The notes: generated by a model not told the origin, from the letters alone. Positions 17,948 through 25,294 are shown, counted from the first letter of the stretch. The stretch is 64,000 nucleotides of DNA from Hyphomicrobiales bacterium (GCA_900473175.1 UCKM01000006.1:1-64000); one strand, 5' to 3'. Translations and numbers: made by a program.

Positions 17948-18523
17948 TCAGGCTTTGGGCGTCTCATCGGCAATGATCCGAAAGACGCTAGCGCGGCTGA
18001 TGCCCAATGCTTTCACGATGTCACTTGCTGATACGCCCTCAGCCCGCAACCTCATCACCTCCTCAGCCTTGCGCCGCGCGGTGGGTTGGCGTCCAGCGTA
18101 CTTGCCCTCTGCCTTGGCCTTGGCGATGCCTTCACGTTGACGCTCAAGCATCAGCTCCCGCTCAAACTCTGCGATGGACCCCAAGAGATTGAGCATCAGC
18201 TTTCCGGTAGGCGTGGAGGTGTCGAGGTTCATTGCGAGGATGCGTAGACCCACTCCCTTCCTCTTCAGCGTTTCCGTGATGGTCACCAAGTCCGCCACTG
18301 AGCGGGCAAGGCGGTCCAACTTGGTGACAATCAGTATGTCCCCTTCACGCACCCACTCAAGGGCAGCATCAAGCTGGGGCCGCGCGGTGGCCACGGAGGA
18401 AATCTCTTCACGGAATATCTTGGTGCATCCCGCTTGGTCCAGGTCGCGAAGCTGAGCCTCAAGCCCGGCCTTCTGGTCTGTGGTGGATGTGCGGGCGTAG
18501 CCGATAAGGACAGGTGTGCTCAC
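17948..18523 (-). CDS. Serine recombinase (resolvase/invertase family)
   Basis: A 191-residue small serine recombinase. The N-terminal catalytic domain has IGYARTST with Ser13 as nucleophile, and the conserved DILIVTKLDRLARS and GSIAEFERELMLERQREGIAKA segments follow. A helix-turn-helix (VSASDIVKALGISRASVFRI) ends the protein. It starts in a 4-base overlap with the small gene at 18520-18786, so the two form an operon. No inverted gix-like pair was noticed nearby. A truncated homologue lies at 21709-21933 in the neighbouring element. Confidence 0.93.
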   Translation of the reverse strand: MSTPVLIGYARTSTTDQKAGLEAQLRDLDQAGCTKIFREEISSVATARPQLDAALEWVREGDILIVTKLDRLARSVADLVTITETLKRKGVGLRILAMNLDTSTPTGKLMLNLLGSIAEFERELMLERQREGIAKAKAEGKYAGRQPTARRKAEEVMRLRAEGVSASDIVKALGISRASVFRIIADETPKA

Positions 18524-18786
18524 TGGTACATCTCCTCTTCGCCATCAGCCCATGCCCCGATGTGGATCACTGAGCCATCCTTGAACGTTGCGCTGTAGCC
18601 TGTGCAGTACTCATAGGACCACACGGCAATTTCGAACGGCCACGCCTTGGCCATCTCCCACTGTACCTCGTAGATGTTGAGGTCATTGCTGTGGCGGGAC
18701 AGGATCGGGGTGAAGCGTGCGAGGTCGGCAATCGTCACGGCACTGGGCCATGCGCTGCCTGTGTTGTCTACGGCTATCTTGGCCAT
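18520..18786 (-). CDS. Hypothetical 88-residue protein encoded before the resolvase
   Basis: The protein (MAKIAVDNTGSAWPSAVTIA onward) is acidic and rich in aromatic residues, with no signal peptide or membrane helix. I do not recognise it. Its stop overlaps the resolvase start by 4 bases, so it is translated from the same message. The region in front carries several GTGAGAC repeats. Confidence 0.55.
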   Translation of the reverse strand: MAKIAVDNTGSAWPSAVTIADLARFTPILSRHSNDLNIYEVQWEMAKAWPFEIAVWSYEYCTGYSATFKDGSVIHIGAWADGEEEMYQ

Positions 18787-18813
18787 CTCGGTTTGGTCTC
18801 CAGTTAAGTTTAT

Positions 18814-18919
18814 GTGAGACCATTATGTGAGACTCTGCCAGCAAATGTCAAGAGACTATTCTTGTGAGACTCCTTTAGGCCGCTTTGGGGAGACTCACAT
18901 GGGCTTGCCCTAGTGAGAC
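18814..18919. repeat. Cluster of GTGAGAC direct repeats
   Basis: GTGAGAC occurs at 18814-18820, 18827-18833, 18864-18870 and 18913-18919, with a related inverted AGACTCAC near 18891. The first two are spaced 13 bases apart. They lie in the only non-coding stretch of element 1 beside the divergent ends of the resolvase operon and the tailspike remnant. They could be repressor or replication-initiator sites. Confidence 0.55.
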
Positions 18920-18929
18920 TGCGCGGTGG

Positions 18930-20139
18930 CTAATATCTGAATCGAGGGGTCAGCCTGATGTTGACAGGCTTCAAATCCACCGGAAGGGTGATCTCAACGG
19001 TTGACCCATCGGCTGAGGTTATCGACAGTCCATCGGGCATCCGCCCAGATGAGCGTGTCGTCAAACGACATGATATCGCGGAAGTGCCAGAACGAGCATC
19101 CACGCTCCAAATACATTGAGACCGTGTTCGCCTGGAAGAAGCAGTCAACTACGCGGGACTGACCCGTCCACTTTGAGTAGATGGCTCGTTCAAACCCGAA
19201 GAAGAAGCAGTTGTACACCCGGAGATAGGTGTTGGCCGCGTTATCATCAAAGCCCATGAACTGGATGCCGTAGGAACCAACGGTCTTTGTCAGCCCATTA
19301 AGGATCAGCATCAAGCCATCAAAGGTGACCACACTTGGCTGTTTGCCTGTTGTGCGAGCATACTTGAAGAGCGGCTTGGCTGTGGTGAACATGCGAAGCT
19401 CAACAGTCCGCTGACCCGGCCCTGTAAACCGCATGTTCTTCTCAAGGGGGATGTTGATGGTGTCAGTGAACTTGTAGGACCCCGAAATGCGAGACGGGAA
19501 GTGGAGCGTATCCCGGTCCTTCATCACGTTCACAGCAGCTTGGATGGCCGTGGTGCAGTCCGTGGTGCCATCGTCAAGTGCTCCGAACCATGGAGCCACC
19601 AGGGGACCCACGAAGCTGCGGACCCACACGTACAGGGCGTTTTGGGTCGATGTGACGTAGATACCTTCTGCGGTGTCTGCTGTCCGCTGTGTGGCCTCTG
19701 CGGCGGTCAGGCTGGAGATAAGGCGCGGAGCAAACTGCCCATTACGGCCACCCCCATCACCTAGGTTGTGAATGGCATCTTGCAAATCAGCGATGATACC
19801 GAAGGGGATAGCCACTGGGTCCAGTCTGCCAAATGGAACATAGGTCTTCGACCCATCCTCCTTCTCGGTGACCAGCGAGTAGGGTTGCCAGCCGGTAGCC
19901 ATGAGCTGCTGCCGTTGCTTGAAGTCTCTGGGGCCTCCCCCTGTAATAGACCCATTGGACACCATGAAGGCTGCGGTGCCCATAAAGAGGGACCCCATGC
20001 CCATTTGACCTATGGCTACTGCTGTAATCGCTGCCTTCGCTACTGCGTCCTTTGAGGTCGCAATCGTGAAGACGTTGTGGAGGAGGTTGTTGACCCCATT
20101 CCACGGCTTGAAGACAGGCGTTGGGACCGCACCCTGCAC
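18930..20139 (-). pseudogene. Chimeric phage remnant: virion-protein end joined to a frameshifted tailspike
   Basis: The open frame (20139 down to 18994, 381 codons) joins two unrelated phage proteins. About the first 120 residues (VAKAAITAVAIGQMGMGSLF, then SITGGGPRDFKQRQQLMATG) look like the C-terminal part of a large internal or polyvalent virion protein of podoviruses. From near residue 125 on (YVWVRSFVGPLVAPWFGALD, then a pectate-lyase-like beta-helix) it is a tailspike. Near 19035 the frame shifts: the continuation DGSTVEITLPVDLKPVNIRL to 18930 lies in another frame. Two deletions plus a frameshift make this a relic, even though most of it is still open. Confidence 0.7.
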
Positions 20140-20588
20140 CGCTTGGTTGCCTTGTAGGCTATGAAGGCGTCCAGGTGGTGGTCCAGAGGCGTAGAGCGAC
20201 CAGAGGCAAGGTCCGCAAATGCCTTTGCTCGTTCATAGCCGTGCTTGGTCTCAATCTGCTCAGCTCGAACGCCAAGCCAGTACTGCTTAGTGTCCCCATC
20301 GTCATCGGACAGGCGTAGGAGCATTGCTTCCGCGTCTATGGGGTCTCTGGTTGCGAGGGCTCTTTCAGCTTGCGCTAGAATGCCCTTCATGCGCTCCACA
20401 ACGGCCCACTTGCGGGTGTTGGCCTCCTTTAAGTCTGCTGTGTGGAGAGGGTGTTTGAGCTTAGTTCGTCCCACTACGGTCCTCAGGCGAACAGGAACCT
20501 TGACCACCACACGCCACTGCTGGCCATGCCATTCCAAGAATTGTCTAGTGCTCGCCAAGATGTCTAGTCCCCCACGCTGGTCCCCCAT
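20040..20588 (-). pseudogene. int: Tyrosine integrase, N-terminal fragment only
   Basis: The first about 149 residues (RQFLEWHGQQWRVVVKVPV, HPLHTADLKEANTRKWAVVE, YKATK) match the N-terminal and core-binding regions of phage integrases. The reading then runs into the virion-protein fragment in the wrong frame and stops at 20040. The C-terminal catalytic domain with the R-H-x-x-R-Y residues is gone. The start at 20588 overlaps the arm-type repeats; a TTG about 30 bases inside (before ASTRQF) may be the true start. Its position next to the right att repeat is standard for an integrase gene. Confidence 0.8.
20566..20587. repeat. Arm-type direct repeats near attR of element 1
   Basis: AGTCCCCCA (20566-20574) and GGTCCCCCA (20579-20587) match the nonamers at 16911-16932 beside the other att site and overlap the integrase start. 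Confidence 0.6.
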
Positions 20589-20650
20589 ATTCCATACGTA
20601 AGGGTCTGAAAATCAAGTAAATAAGGGGGTTTTACGTGCGGGGCAGAGTT

Positions 20651-20668
20651 TCCCGCTCTCTCCGCCAG
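20651..20668 (+). repeat. attR of element 1 and likely attL of element 2
   Basis: This is a second exact copy of the 18-bp tRNA-Ser 3' end. Because arm-like GGTGCCCCA repeats also lie on its right side, it appears to be the junction between two tandemly integrated elements. Confidence 0.85.
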
Positions 20669-20713
20669 GTATTTTTTGCTTCATAAATGATAATCATTTC
20701 AACATCTTATTAC

Positions 20714-20751
20714 GGTGCCCCATTTGTTCGGTGCCCCATATTGGTGCCCCA
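20714..20751 (+). repeat. Arm-type direct repeats of element 2
   Basis: GGTGCCCCA is repeated exactly at 20714-20722, 20730-20738 and 20743-20751, in the position equivalent to the GGTCCCCCA repeats of element 1. Confidence 0.65.
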
Positions 20752-20838
20752 AAAAAGCACCGTTTGTGGCCAAATGACATTGAGCTATCCTCGTTACACG
20801 ACTCGGCATCCTGTTGAGTTATTGCCCAAGGACGATCG

Positions 20839-21693
20839 ATGGACGACGAATTGCAGCGAAGGAAACAACTTACGTTCGAGCAAGCCGAAGGTTTCGCGGA
20901 GTTGCCAAGACAGCTTCGGCGGGACGAGATGCCCAAATCTCTTAGGGCAAAACTGTTCGATGCGATCAATCGTACCGTCGAATACAGGATGGAAAAACAG
21001 AAACTATCGCATTACCTGCCGACGGGCTGGGACAATGCTTTCAGGACTTTGTGGGTTGATAGACTGGGAGACCTCAGTCCGGCCTTCGATATTAGCAAAC
21101 AACGAAATTTCACACGTTTGCAGCAATTATTCTCTGAAAGTAAGCACTACGAGGTTTACGGAATTGTCCAACAGCTTATTCGGTCTGCCCGAGACACAGC
21201 CTTTACGGCCAGAGTAGAAAGAATTCTAGCCGAAGAACACAGCGCTTTTCGGCTTGTTGACGGGGATACGCTGGTGCCCTTTGCATCTGAGCGCGATGCC
21301 GAAACCGTGCTTAACTCCTTGTCAGATATGGAACGTGCCGGATTCAAAGGTGCCCGCCAGCACCTTAAGGAAGCCGCCACTAGTCTCTCAGCAGGCAATT
21401 TTGCAGATAGCATTAGAGAAAGCATCCATTCCGTAGAGGCTGTTGTCCGCAGTCTCACCGGTGAGGCCAGTTTGGCGAAAGCATTAAGCGTGCTAAACGG
21501 CAGGCGTGCCATGCACGAGGCCTTCAGGCAGAGCCTGCTAAAACTCTATGGTTTCAGTAGTGATGAGAAAGGGATTCGTCACCCACTGATCGACTCAGAA
21601 GACGCGGCGGTCACGGAGCAAGATGCGATTTTCATTCTCGGCGTTTGTTCAGGATTCAATTCGTATTTCACTAACACGTTTCATGGCAAATAA
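20839..21693 (+). CDS. AbiJ-like protein (AbiJ N-terminal domain plus HEPN)
   Basis: A 284-residue protein with two parts. Residues 12-60 (FEQAEGFAELPRQLRRDEMP onward) look like an AbiJ N-terminal domain. Residues 165-280 look like a HEPN domain of the AbiJ kind: NFADSIRESIHSVEAVVRSL, LYGFSSDEKGIRHPLID (Arg247-His248), and a closing helix ILGVCSGFNSYF. AbiJ proteins are linked to abortive infection against phage. The ATG follows an AAGGA site. It is the only intact gene in element 2 and is likely its defence cargo. The assignment rests on remembered family patterns. Confidence 0.7.
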   Translation: MDDELQRRKQLTFEQAEGFAELPRQLRRDEMPKSLRAKLFDAINRTVEYRMEKQKLSHYLPTGWDNAFRTLWVDRLGDLSPAFDISKQRNFTRLQQLFSESKHYEVYGIVQQLIRSARDTAFTARVERILAEEHSAFRLVDGDTLVPFASERDAETVLNSLSDMERAGFKGARQHLKEAATSLSAGNFADSIRESIHSVEAVVRSLTGEASLAKALSVLNGRRAMHEAFRQSLLKLYGFSSDEKGIRHPLIDSEDAAVTEQDAIFILGVCSGFNSYFTNTFHGK

Positions 21694-21708
21694 TGGGTTG
21701 TCGACGCC

Positions 21709-21933
21709 TCAACCCTCCGCCACAATACGAAAGTAGCTCGCTCTGCTAATCCCCAAAGCTTTCACAATGTCATTTGCAGACTGACCCTCAGCCCTTAGCC
21801 TCAGCACCTCCTGAGCCTTGCGTCTAGCCGTAGGTTGCTTGCCCTCTGTCCTGGCCTTGGCGATGCCCTCACGTTGACGCTCAAGCATCAGCGCCCGCTC
21901 AAATTCTGCGATAGAGCCCAATGGATTTAGCAT
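21709..21933 (-). pseudogene. Truncated serine resolvase, C-terminal part
   Basis: Seventy-four codons match the C-terminal third of the resolvase at 17948-18523 (GSIAEFERALMLERQREGIA and the DNA-binding NDIVKALGISRASYFRI). Relative to that protein a YAGR tetrapeptide is missing and the catalytic domain with its Ser is absent. A stop codon lies immediately upstream in frame. It is a relic that shows common ancestry of the two tandem elements. Confidence 0.85.
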
Positions 21934-22030
21934 CAGCTACCTGAACGCGTTCCAAAAATGGTTTCGGCAAAAGAACCGGCGACCGCTTACGCCGGGCAAG
22001 GCTTATTGCGTTCATTGCAAAGACGTCCAT

Positions 22031-22138
22031 TCCGCCTACGACAAGTGCCGACGTTGGCTTGTCAAACAGCATGATGGTGGGCTACAGACCCAGCGCCCGA
22101 GCGATCGCGACCCGTTGCTGCTGGCGTTCCGGAAAGCT
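22031..22138 (-). pseudogene. Fragment of an amino-acid-type ABC transporter ATPase
   Basis: The reading SFPERQQQRVAIARALGL, then an in-frame TAG, then PTIMLFDKPTSALVVGGMDV is recognisable as the signature-to-Walker B stretch of a GlnQ-like ATPase. The signature is damaged (SFPERQ for LSGGQ), Asp-Lys replaces Asp-Glu in Walker B, and a stop interrupts it. Nothing else of the gene is visible. The remaining parts of 21934-22327 hold no gene that I can see. Confidence 0.7.
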
Positions 22139-22327
22139 CTGCCGGCACGCATGGCAAACTACCAGCGACGTGCTCTTGCTCGATGGCGCAGCAACACGCG
22201 GGGCTTTCACTGATCTGTCATGGCTGGCCCATGCGCGAGCAATAGAGCAAGGTGATTGCAGCACTCGCCGAATGGCTGTGCGATCCTCAACGCCGGAGAG
22301 ACGCCTGATCGGCCTTAACTCTATCTT

Positions 22328-24235
22328 TCATGCGCGAATGTCTTTTCCCCTCCGCGGCATGCCTTGGGGCCGGATAAAGCGCTTTTGTGCTGCTATCCTG
22401 AAGATGGCGTTGGGGGCGCCATAGCCCTTATAGCCCCGGCGCTCGACGACCTCGAAGAAGAAACCCTCGCCGTAGTTAGGACTATAGAGCTGAAAATACT
22501 CGCCGTGCTCATCGCGGTCGTAAAGGATGTTAGTCGCCTTCAGCCGGTCGGCGAGGTCGGGCTCGAGGCCAAAGCGGGCTTCGACATCATCATAATAGTT
22601 CGGGGTGACCTGCAGTGGTGAGAAGCCATTGGCTTTCAGCGCTTCGGCGGTCGCGAAGATGTCGTTCGTCCGAAAAGCCAGGTGTTGGATGCTGGAGCCG
22701 AACTTCTCCGCAAGAAAATGCCCAGCGAGCGTACGTCGGTTTTCAGCGCCGTTCATGGTGATGCGCAATGACCCCGCTTCGTTTTCGACCACCTGGCTGC
22801 GCACGATGCCAGCTGGATCGATTATATCGACCATCGGCGTCTTCTTGGCCTTCAGGATCGAGGTATAGAATAGAAGCCAGGTCAGCATTTCATCGACGTT
22901 CATCGTCTGCGCCACGTGGTCGAATTGAACGAGGCCTGCGTCTTTGGGCGCAGCCTGGTCCCTTACGCTGTCGAACTCGAGGTCCCAGATGTCTTTCAAA
23001 TCTGATTGCTCATCGACGAAATAGACAACACCGCCGCCGACGCCGCGAATGGCCGGCATCTTGATTTCGGATGGCCCAACGCGCTGTTCGAAAGGCTCCG
23101 CCCCCAGCGCACGCGCCCGTTCGACCGTCGCCCGCGCATCCGCCACCTTGAGCCCGAGCGCATAGGCGGACGTGCCGTGGACGGCATAGGAGGAATGGGC
23201 AAATCCCTGCCGGTCGGTGTTGATCACAAGGTTGATGTTGCCCTGGCTGTAGCGGGTAACTTCTTTGGACTTGTGCTTGCCGGTCCTGCGAAAGCCGAGG
23301 GAGCGAAGCAGCAACGCAAGTTCCTCGGCCTCTTCCTCATTGGCGGCGAACTCGACGAATTCGACACCCTTCACCTCGACGGGCGCGGGCATCTCCGGCA
23401 CGGTCATGGCAATGTCGGGCTCGATGCGTTTCACCTGGTCGCCGAGATGGATCAGCGAGCGCTGGCCGTCGACTGCGATCGAGCGGGTAGAACCGCCGCG
23501 GAACTGATCGTTGAAAATTTCCAGGGACAGATAGCCATCATAGCCGGTCGCCGCGACCGCACGCATGAAGTCGAGAACCGGAAGGTCGCCCTCGCCCGGC
23601 ATGTTGCGGTAGTGGCGGCTCCAGTAGAGCAGATCCATGTGGATCAGAGGCGCATCGGCGAGCTGGATGATGAAAATCTTCTCCTTGGGGATGGAGCGGA
23701 TCGAATTGACATCAATCTTGCGGGCAAGCGTATGGAAGCTGTCAAGGATGAGGCCGATATTGCCGTGATCGGCCCGCCTGACGATCTCCCAGGCGTCGCG
23801 GTGGTCGTTGATGTGCCTGCCCCAGGCGAGCGCTTCATAGCCGACCCGCAGGCCGCGCCTTGCCGCGCGTTCGCCCAGCTCATGGAAATCGGCGGCGGCA
23901 CGGTCGAGCCCGCCAAGGGCGATCGGCGAGACATTCGAGCACACAAGTACGAGATCAGTGCCGAGTTCCTGCATTACGTCGAACTTGCGTTCGGCGCGGT
24001 CGAAGGTGCGCGAACGCTGCGGTTCCGGCATGCCTTCAAAATCGCGGAAGGGCTGGAACAGGGTGATTGCCAGGCCATGATCGCGCACCATCCGGCCGAC
24101 GTCGCGAGCGCTGCCGTCGAAAGCAAGGAAATCGTTCTCGAAGATCTCGACGCCATCGAAGCCGGCCTTGGCGATTGCCTCGAGCTTCTCCGGCAATTCG
24201 CCGCTGAGCGACACCGTGGCTATCGAGGTCTTCAC
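22328..24235 (-). CDS. quiC: 3-dehydroshikimate dehydratase with C-terminal HPPD-like domain
   Basis: QuiC turns 3-dehydroshikimate into protocatechuate, linking quinate/shikimate breakdown to the beta-ketoadipate pathway. The 635-residue protein has an N-terminal xylose-isomerase-like TIM barrel with the metal ligands of the QuiC1 type: Glu134 (GYEALAW), Asp165 (LDSFH), Gln191 (IIQLAD) and Glu239 (SLEIFND). From about residue 285 a 4-hydroxyphenylpyruvate-dioxygenase-like part follows, with a complete 2-His-1-carboxylate set: His440 (QFDHVA), His518 (IQHLAF) and Glu595 (FFFEVVE). It overlaps the BKACE gene by 4 bases and is cotranscribed with it, divergent from aroQ. It marks the first native gene right of the integrated elements. 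Confidence 0.93.
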   Translation of the reverse strand: MKTSIATVSLSGELPEKLEAIAKAGFDGVEIFENDFLAFDGSARDVGRMVRDHGLAITLFQPFRDFEGMPEPQRSRTFDRAERKFDVMQELGTDLVLVCSNVSPIALGGLDRAAADFHELGERAARRGLRVGYEALAWGRHINDHRDAWEIVRRADHGNIGLILDSFHTLARKIDVNSIRSIPKEKIFIIQLADAPLIHMDLLYWSRHYRNMPGEGDLPVLDFMRAVAATGYDGYLSLEIFNDQFRGGSTRSIAVDGQRSLIHLGDQVKRIEPDIAMTVPEMPAPVEVKGVEFVEFAANEEEAEELALLLRSLGFRRTGKHKSKEVTRYSQGNINLVINTDRQGFAHSSYAVHGTSAYALGLKVADARATVERARALGAEPFEQRVGPSEIKMPAIRGVGGGVVYFVDEQSDLKDIWDLEFDSVRDQAAPKDAGLVQFDHVAQTMNVDEMLTWLLFYTSILKAKKTPMVDIIDPAGIVRSQVVENEAGSLRITMNGAENRRTLAGHFLAEKFGSSIQHLAFRTNDIFATAEALKANGFSPLQVTPNYYDDVEARFGLEPDLADRLKATNILYDRDEHGEYFQLYSPNYGEGFFFEVVERRGYKGYGAPNAIFRIAAQKRFIRPQGMPRRGKDIRA

Positions 24236-25071
24236 ACCGCTCTCCTGCCCGACAGATCCAGGATTTTGCGCGCTTCGTCACACGTGGCGACGCGACGGCC
24301 TTGGCGCGCGATCATATCGCCCGCGATCTCGACCAGTTCCGCGTTGTTGCGCGCGAGCCGCTCCTTGGTGACACGAATATTGTCCTCAAGGCCGGTGCGA
24401 ACCGCATTTGCCTCGCGTTGCAGGGCCCATTCCATGACAGGCGCCTGATAACGGCCGATTCCGGCTGCAGTCCACGTTGCCTTGGGCAGAATGCGCCGCA
24501 ATTCGCCAAGCAACAGGTCGAGGAGATGTTCGTCAGCCGGCAGCGCATTCTCGACGCCCATGACAAACTGCACATGGGGATGATCGTCCAGAAGGCCAGC
24601 TTCAACCAGTCGCAAAGCACCGTGAAGATGCAACAGATCGAAGACCTCGATCTCCGGCCGTATGCCGTTATCGCGCATCTTCGCTGCAAGATCTCTGACG
24701 AAGAACGTGTGATTCTCGTAGACGATGGTCGGGAAGTTCACTGACCCCGTCGACAATGAGGCCATGTCGGGCTTGAGGTAGAGTGAGGAACCACGTTGCG
24801 CAGGGTCACGCCCTCTGCCCCCGGTCGAGAATTGTACGATCATTCCGGGGCAATGTCTTACCACGCCGGCCTGCACAGCCGCGAAGCGTTCCGCGTCGGA
24901 TGACGGGCTTTCGTCGCCATTACGGACATGAATATGCACGAGCGATGCTCCGGCCTCATAAGCCTGGTGCGTCGATTCAATTTGCTCTGCCGCAGTGATC
25001 GGGACGGCCGGGTTGTCCTTCTTGCGCGGCACCGATCCGGTGATAGCGACTGCAACAACGACTGGGTTCAT
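24232..25071 (-). CDS. BKACE family beta-keto acid cleavage enzyme
   Basis: A 279-residue TIM-barrel enzyme of the DUF849/BKACE family. It has the zinc HxH (LVHIHVRN), the STGGRGRD loop and the ANAVRTGLEDNI segment. Family members react a beta-keto acid with acetyl-CoA to give acetoacetate and a new acyl-CoA. The start at 25071 (MNPVVVAVAITGS) is preferred to an upstream codon at 25107. Its place in a quinate/protocatechuate island, cotranscribed with quiC, suggests an aromatic breakdown product as substrate; beta-ketoadipate is chemically plausible because cleavage would give succinyl-CoA and acetoacetate. That is inference. Confidence 0.88.
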   Translation of the reverse strand: MNPVVVAVAITGSVPRKKDNPAVPITAAEQIESTHQAYEAGASLVHIHVRNGDESPSSDAERFAAVQAGVVRHCPGMIVQFSTGGRGRDPAQRGSSLYLKPDMASLSTGSVNFPTIVYENHTFFVRDLAAKMRDNGIRPEIEVFDLLHLHGALRLVEAGLLDDHPHVQFVMGVENALPADEHLLDLLLGELRRILPKATWTAAGIGRYQAPVMEWALQREANAVRTGLEDNIRVTKERLARNNAELVEIAGDMIARQGRRVATCDEARKILDLSGRRAV

Positions 25072-25150
25072 CCGGGCCACTCCCTTGGCTGTTGGATACC
25101 ATCGCACAAGACCGTCCCGTAATCACTACCGTCGATTCTCATGCGGCCTA

Positions 25151-25181
25151 TTGACATGAACGTACCAGTTCGTACATTATG
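25151..25181 (+). promoter_or_regulatory. Promoter with embedded TetR-type operator upstream of aroQ
   Basis: TTGACA (25151-25156) is a consensus -35 box and a -10-like TACATT follows at 16 bases. The spacer is filled by TGAACGTACCAGTTCGTACA (25157-25176), a pseudo-palindrome of the form TGnACGnAC-NN-GTnCGTnCA. Nearly the same site lies upstream of the TetR gene at 28752-28771. Binding would block RNA polymerase at the aroQ-dehydrogenase-transporter operon and could also affect the divergent BKACE-quiC operon. Confidence 0.75.
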
Positions 25182-25294
25182 CGTCAACACCACCGGCGAG
25201 GCTACATGCTTAATCCGATGGGAATGCCGGGAGGAGACATGCAAACGTCTAATGTTCGTAACGGGCATTGCCAGCCATTCAGCCGAGGCTCGAA

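Larger units (their letters stand above)
16832..20668. mobile_element. Decayed integrative element 1 (prophage remnant) at tRNA-Ser
   Basis: A 3.8-kb insert bounded by an exact 18-bp direct repeat of the tRNA 3' end (16832-16849 and 20651-20668). Just inside both ends lie direct repeats of GGTCCCCCA, as expected for integrase arm sites. Contents in order: small membrane protein, HEPN-like protein, serine resolvase, unknown small protein, a tailspike/virion-protein chimera and an integrase cut off after about 149 residues. With no catalytic domain left in the integrase the element cannot move by itself. It looks like a once larger podovirus-like prophage that lost most of its genome by internal deletions. 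Confidence 0.85.
20669..22310. mobile_element. Remnant of a second, related element in tandem
   Basis: The 100 bases right of 20668 resemble those right of the tRNA: CATAAATGATAATCATTTCA compared with CATAAAATGTAATGATTTCA, then three GGTGCCCCA copies where element 1 has GGTCCCCCA-like copies. Like element 1, it carries a plus-strand HEPN-type gene followed by a minus-strand resolvase, here truncated. No right-hand att copy or integrase is seen before the chromosomal quiC gene, so that end seems deleted. The right boundary given is approximate. Confidence 0.65.

Noticed and set aside
17948-18523. Phase-variation invertase acting on the tailspike
   Set aside because: The tailspike is already frameshifted, and no inverted crossover pair was found around it.
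23006-24448. A 480-codon plus-strand open frame
   Set aside because: It lies opposite quiC, whose metal-binding residues and domain layout are unmistakable; the plus-strand product has no recognisable fold.
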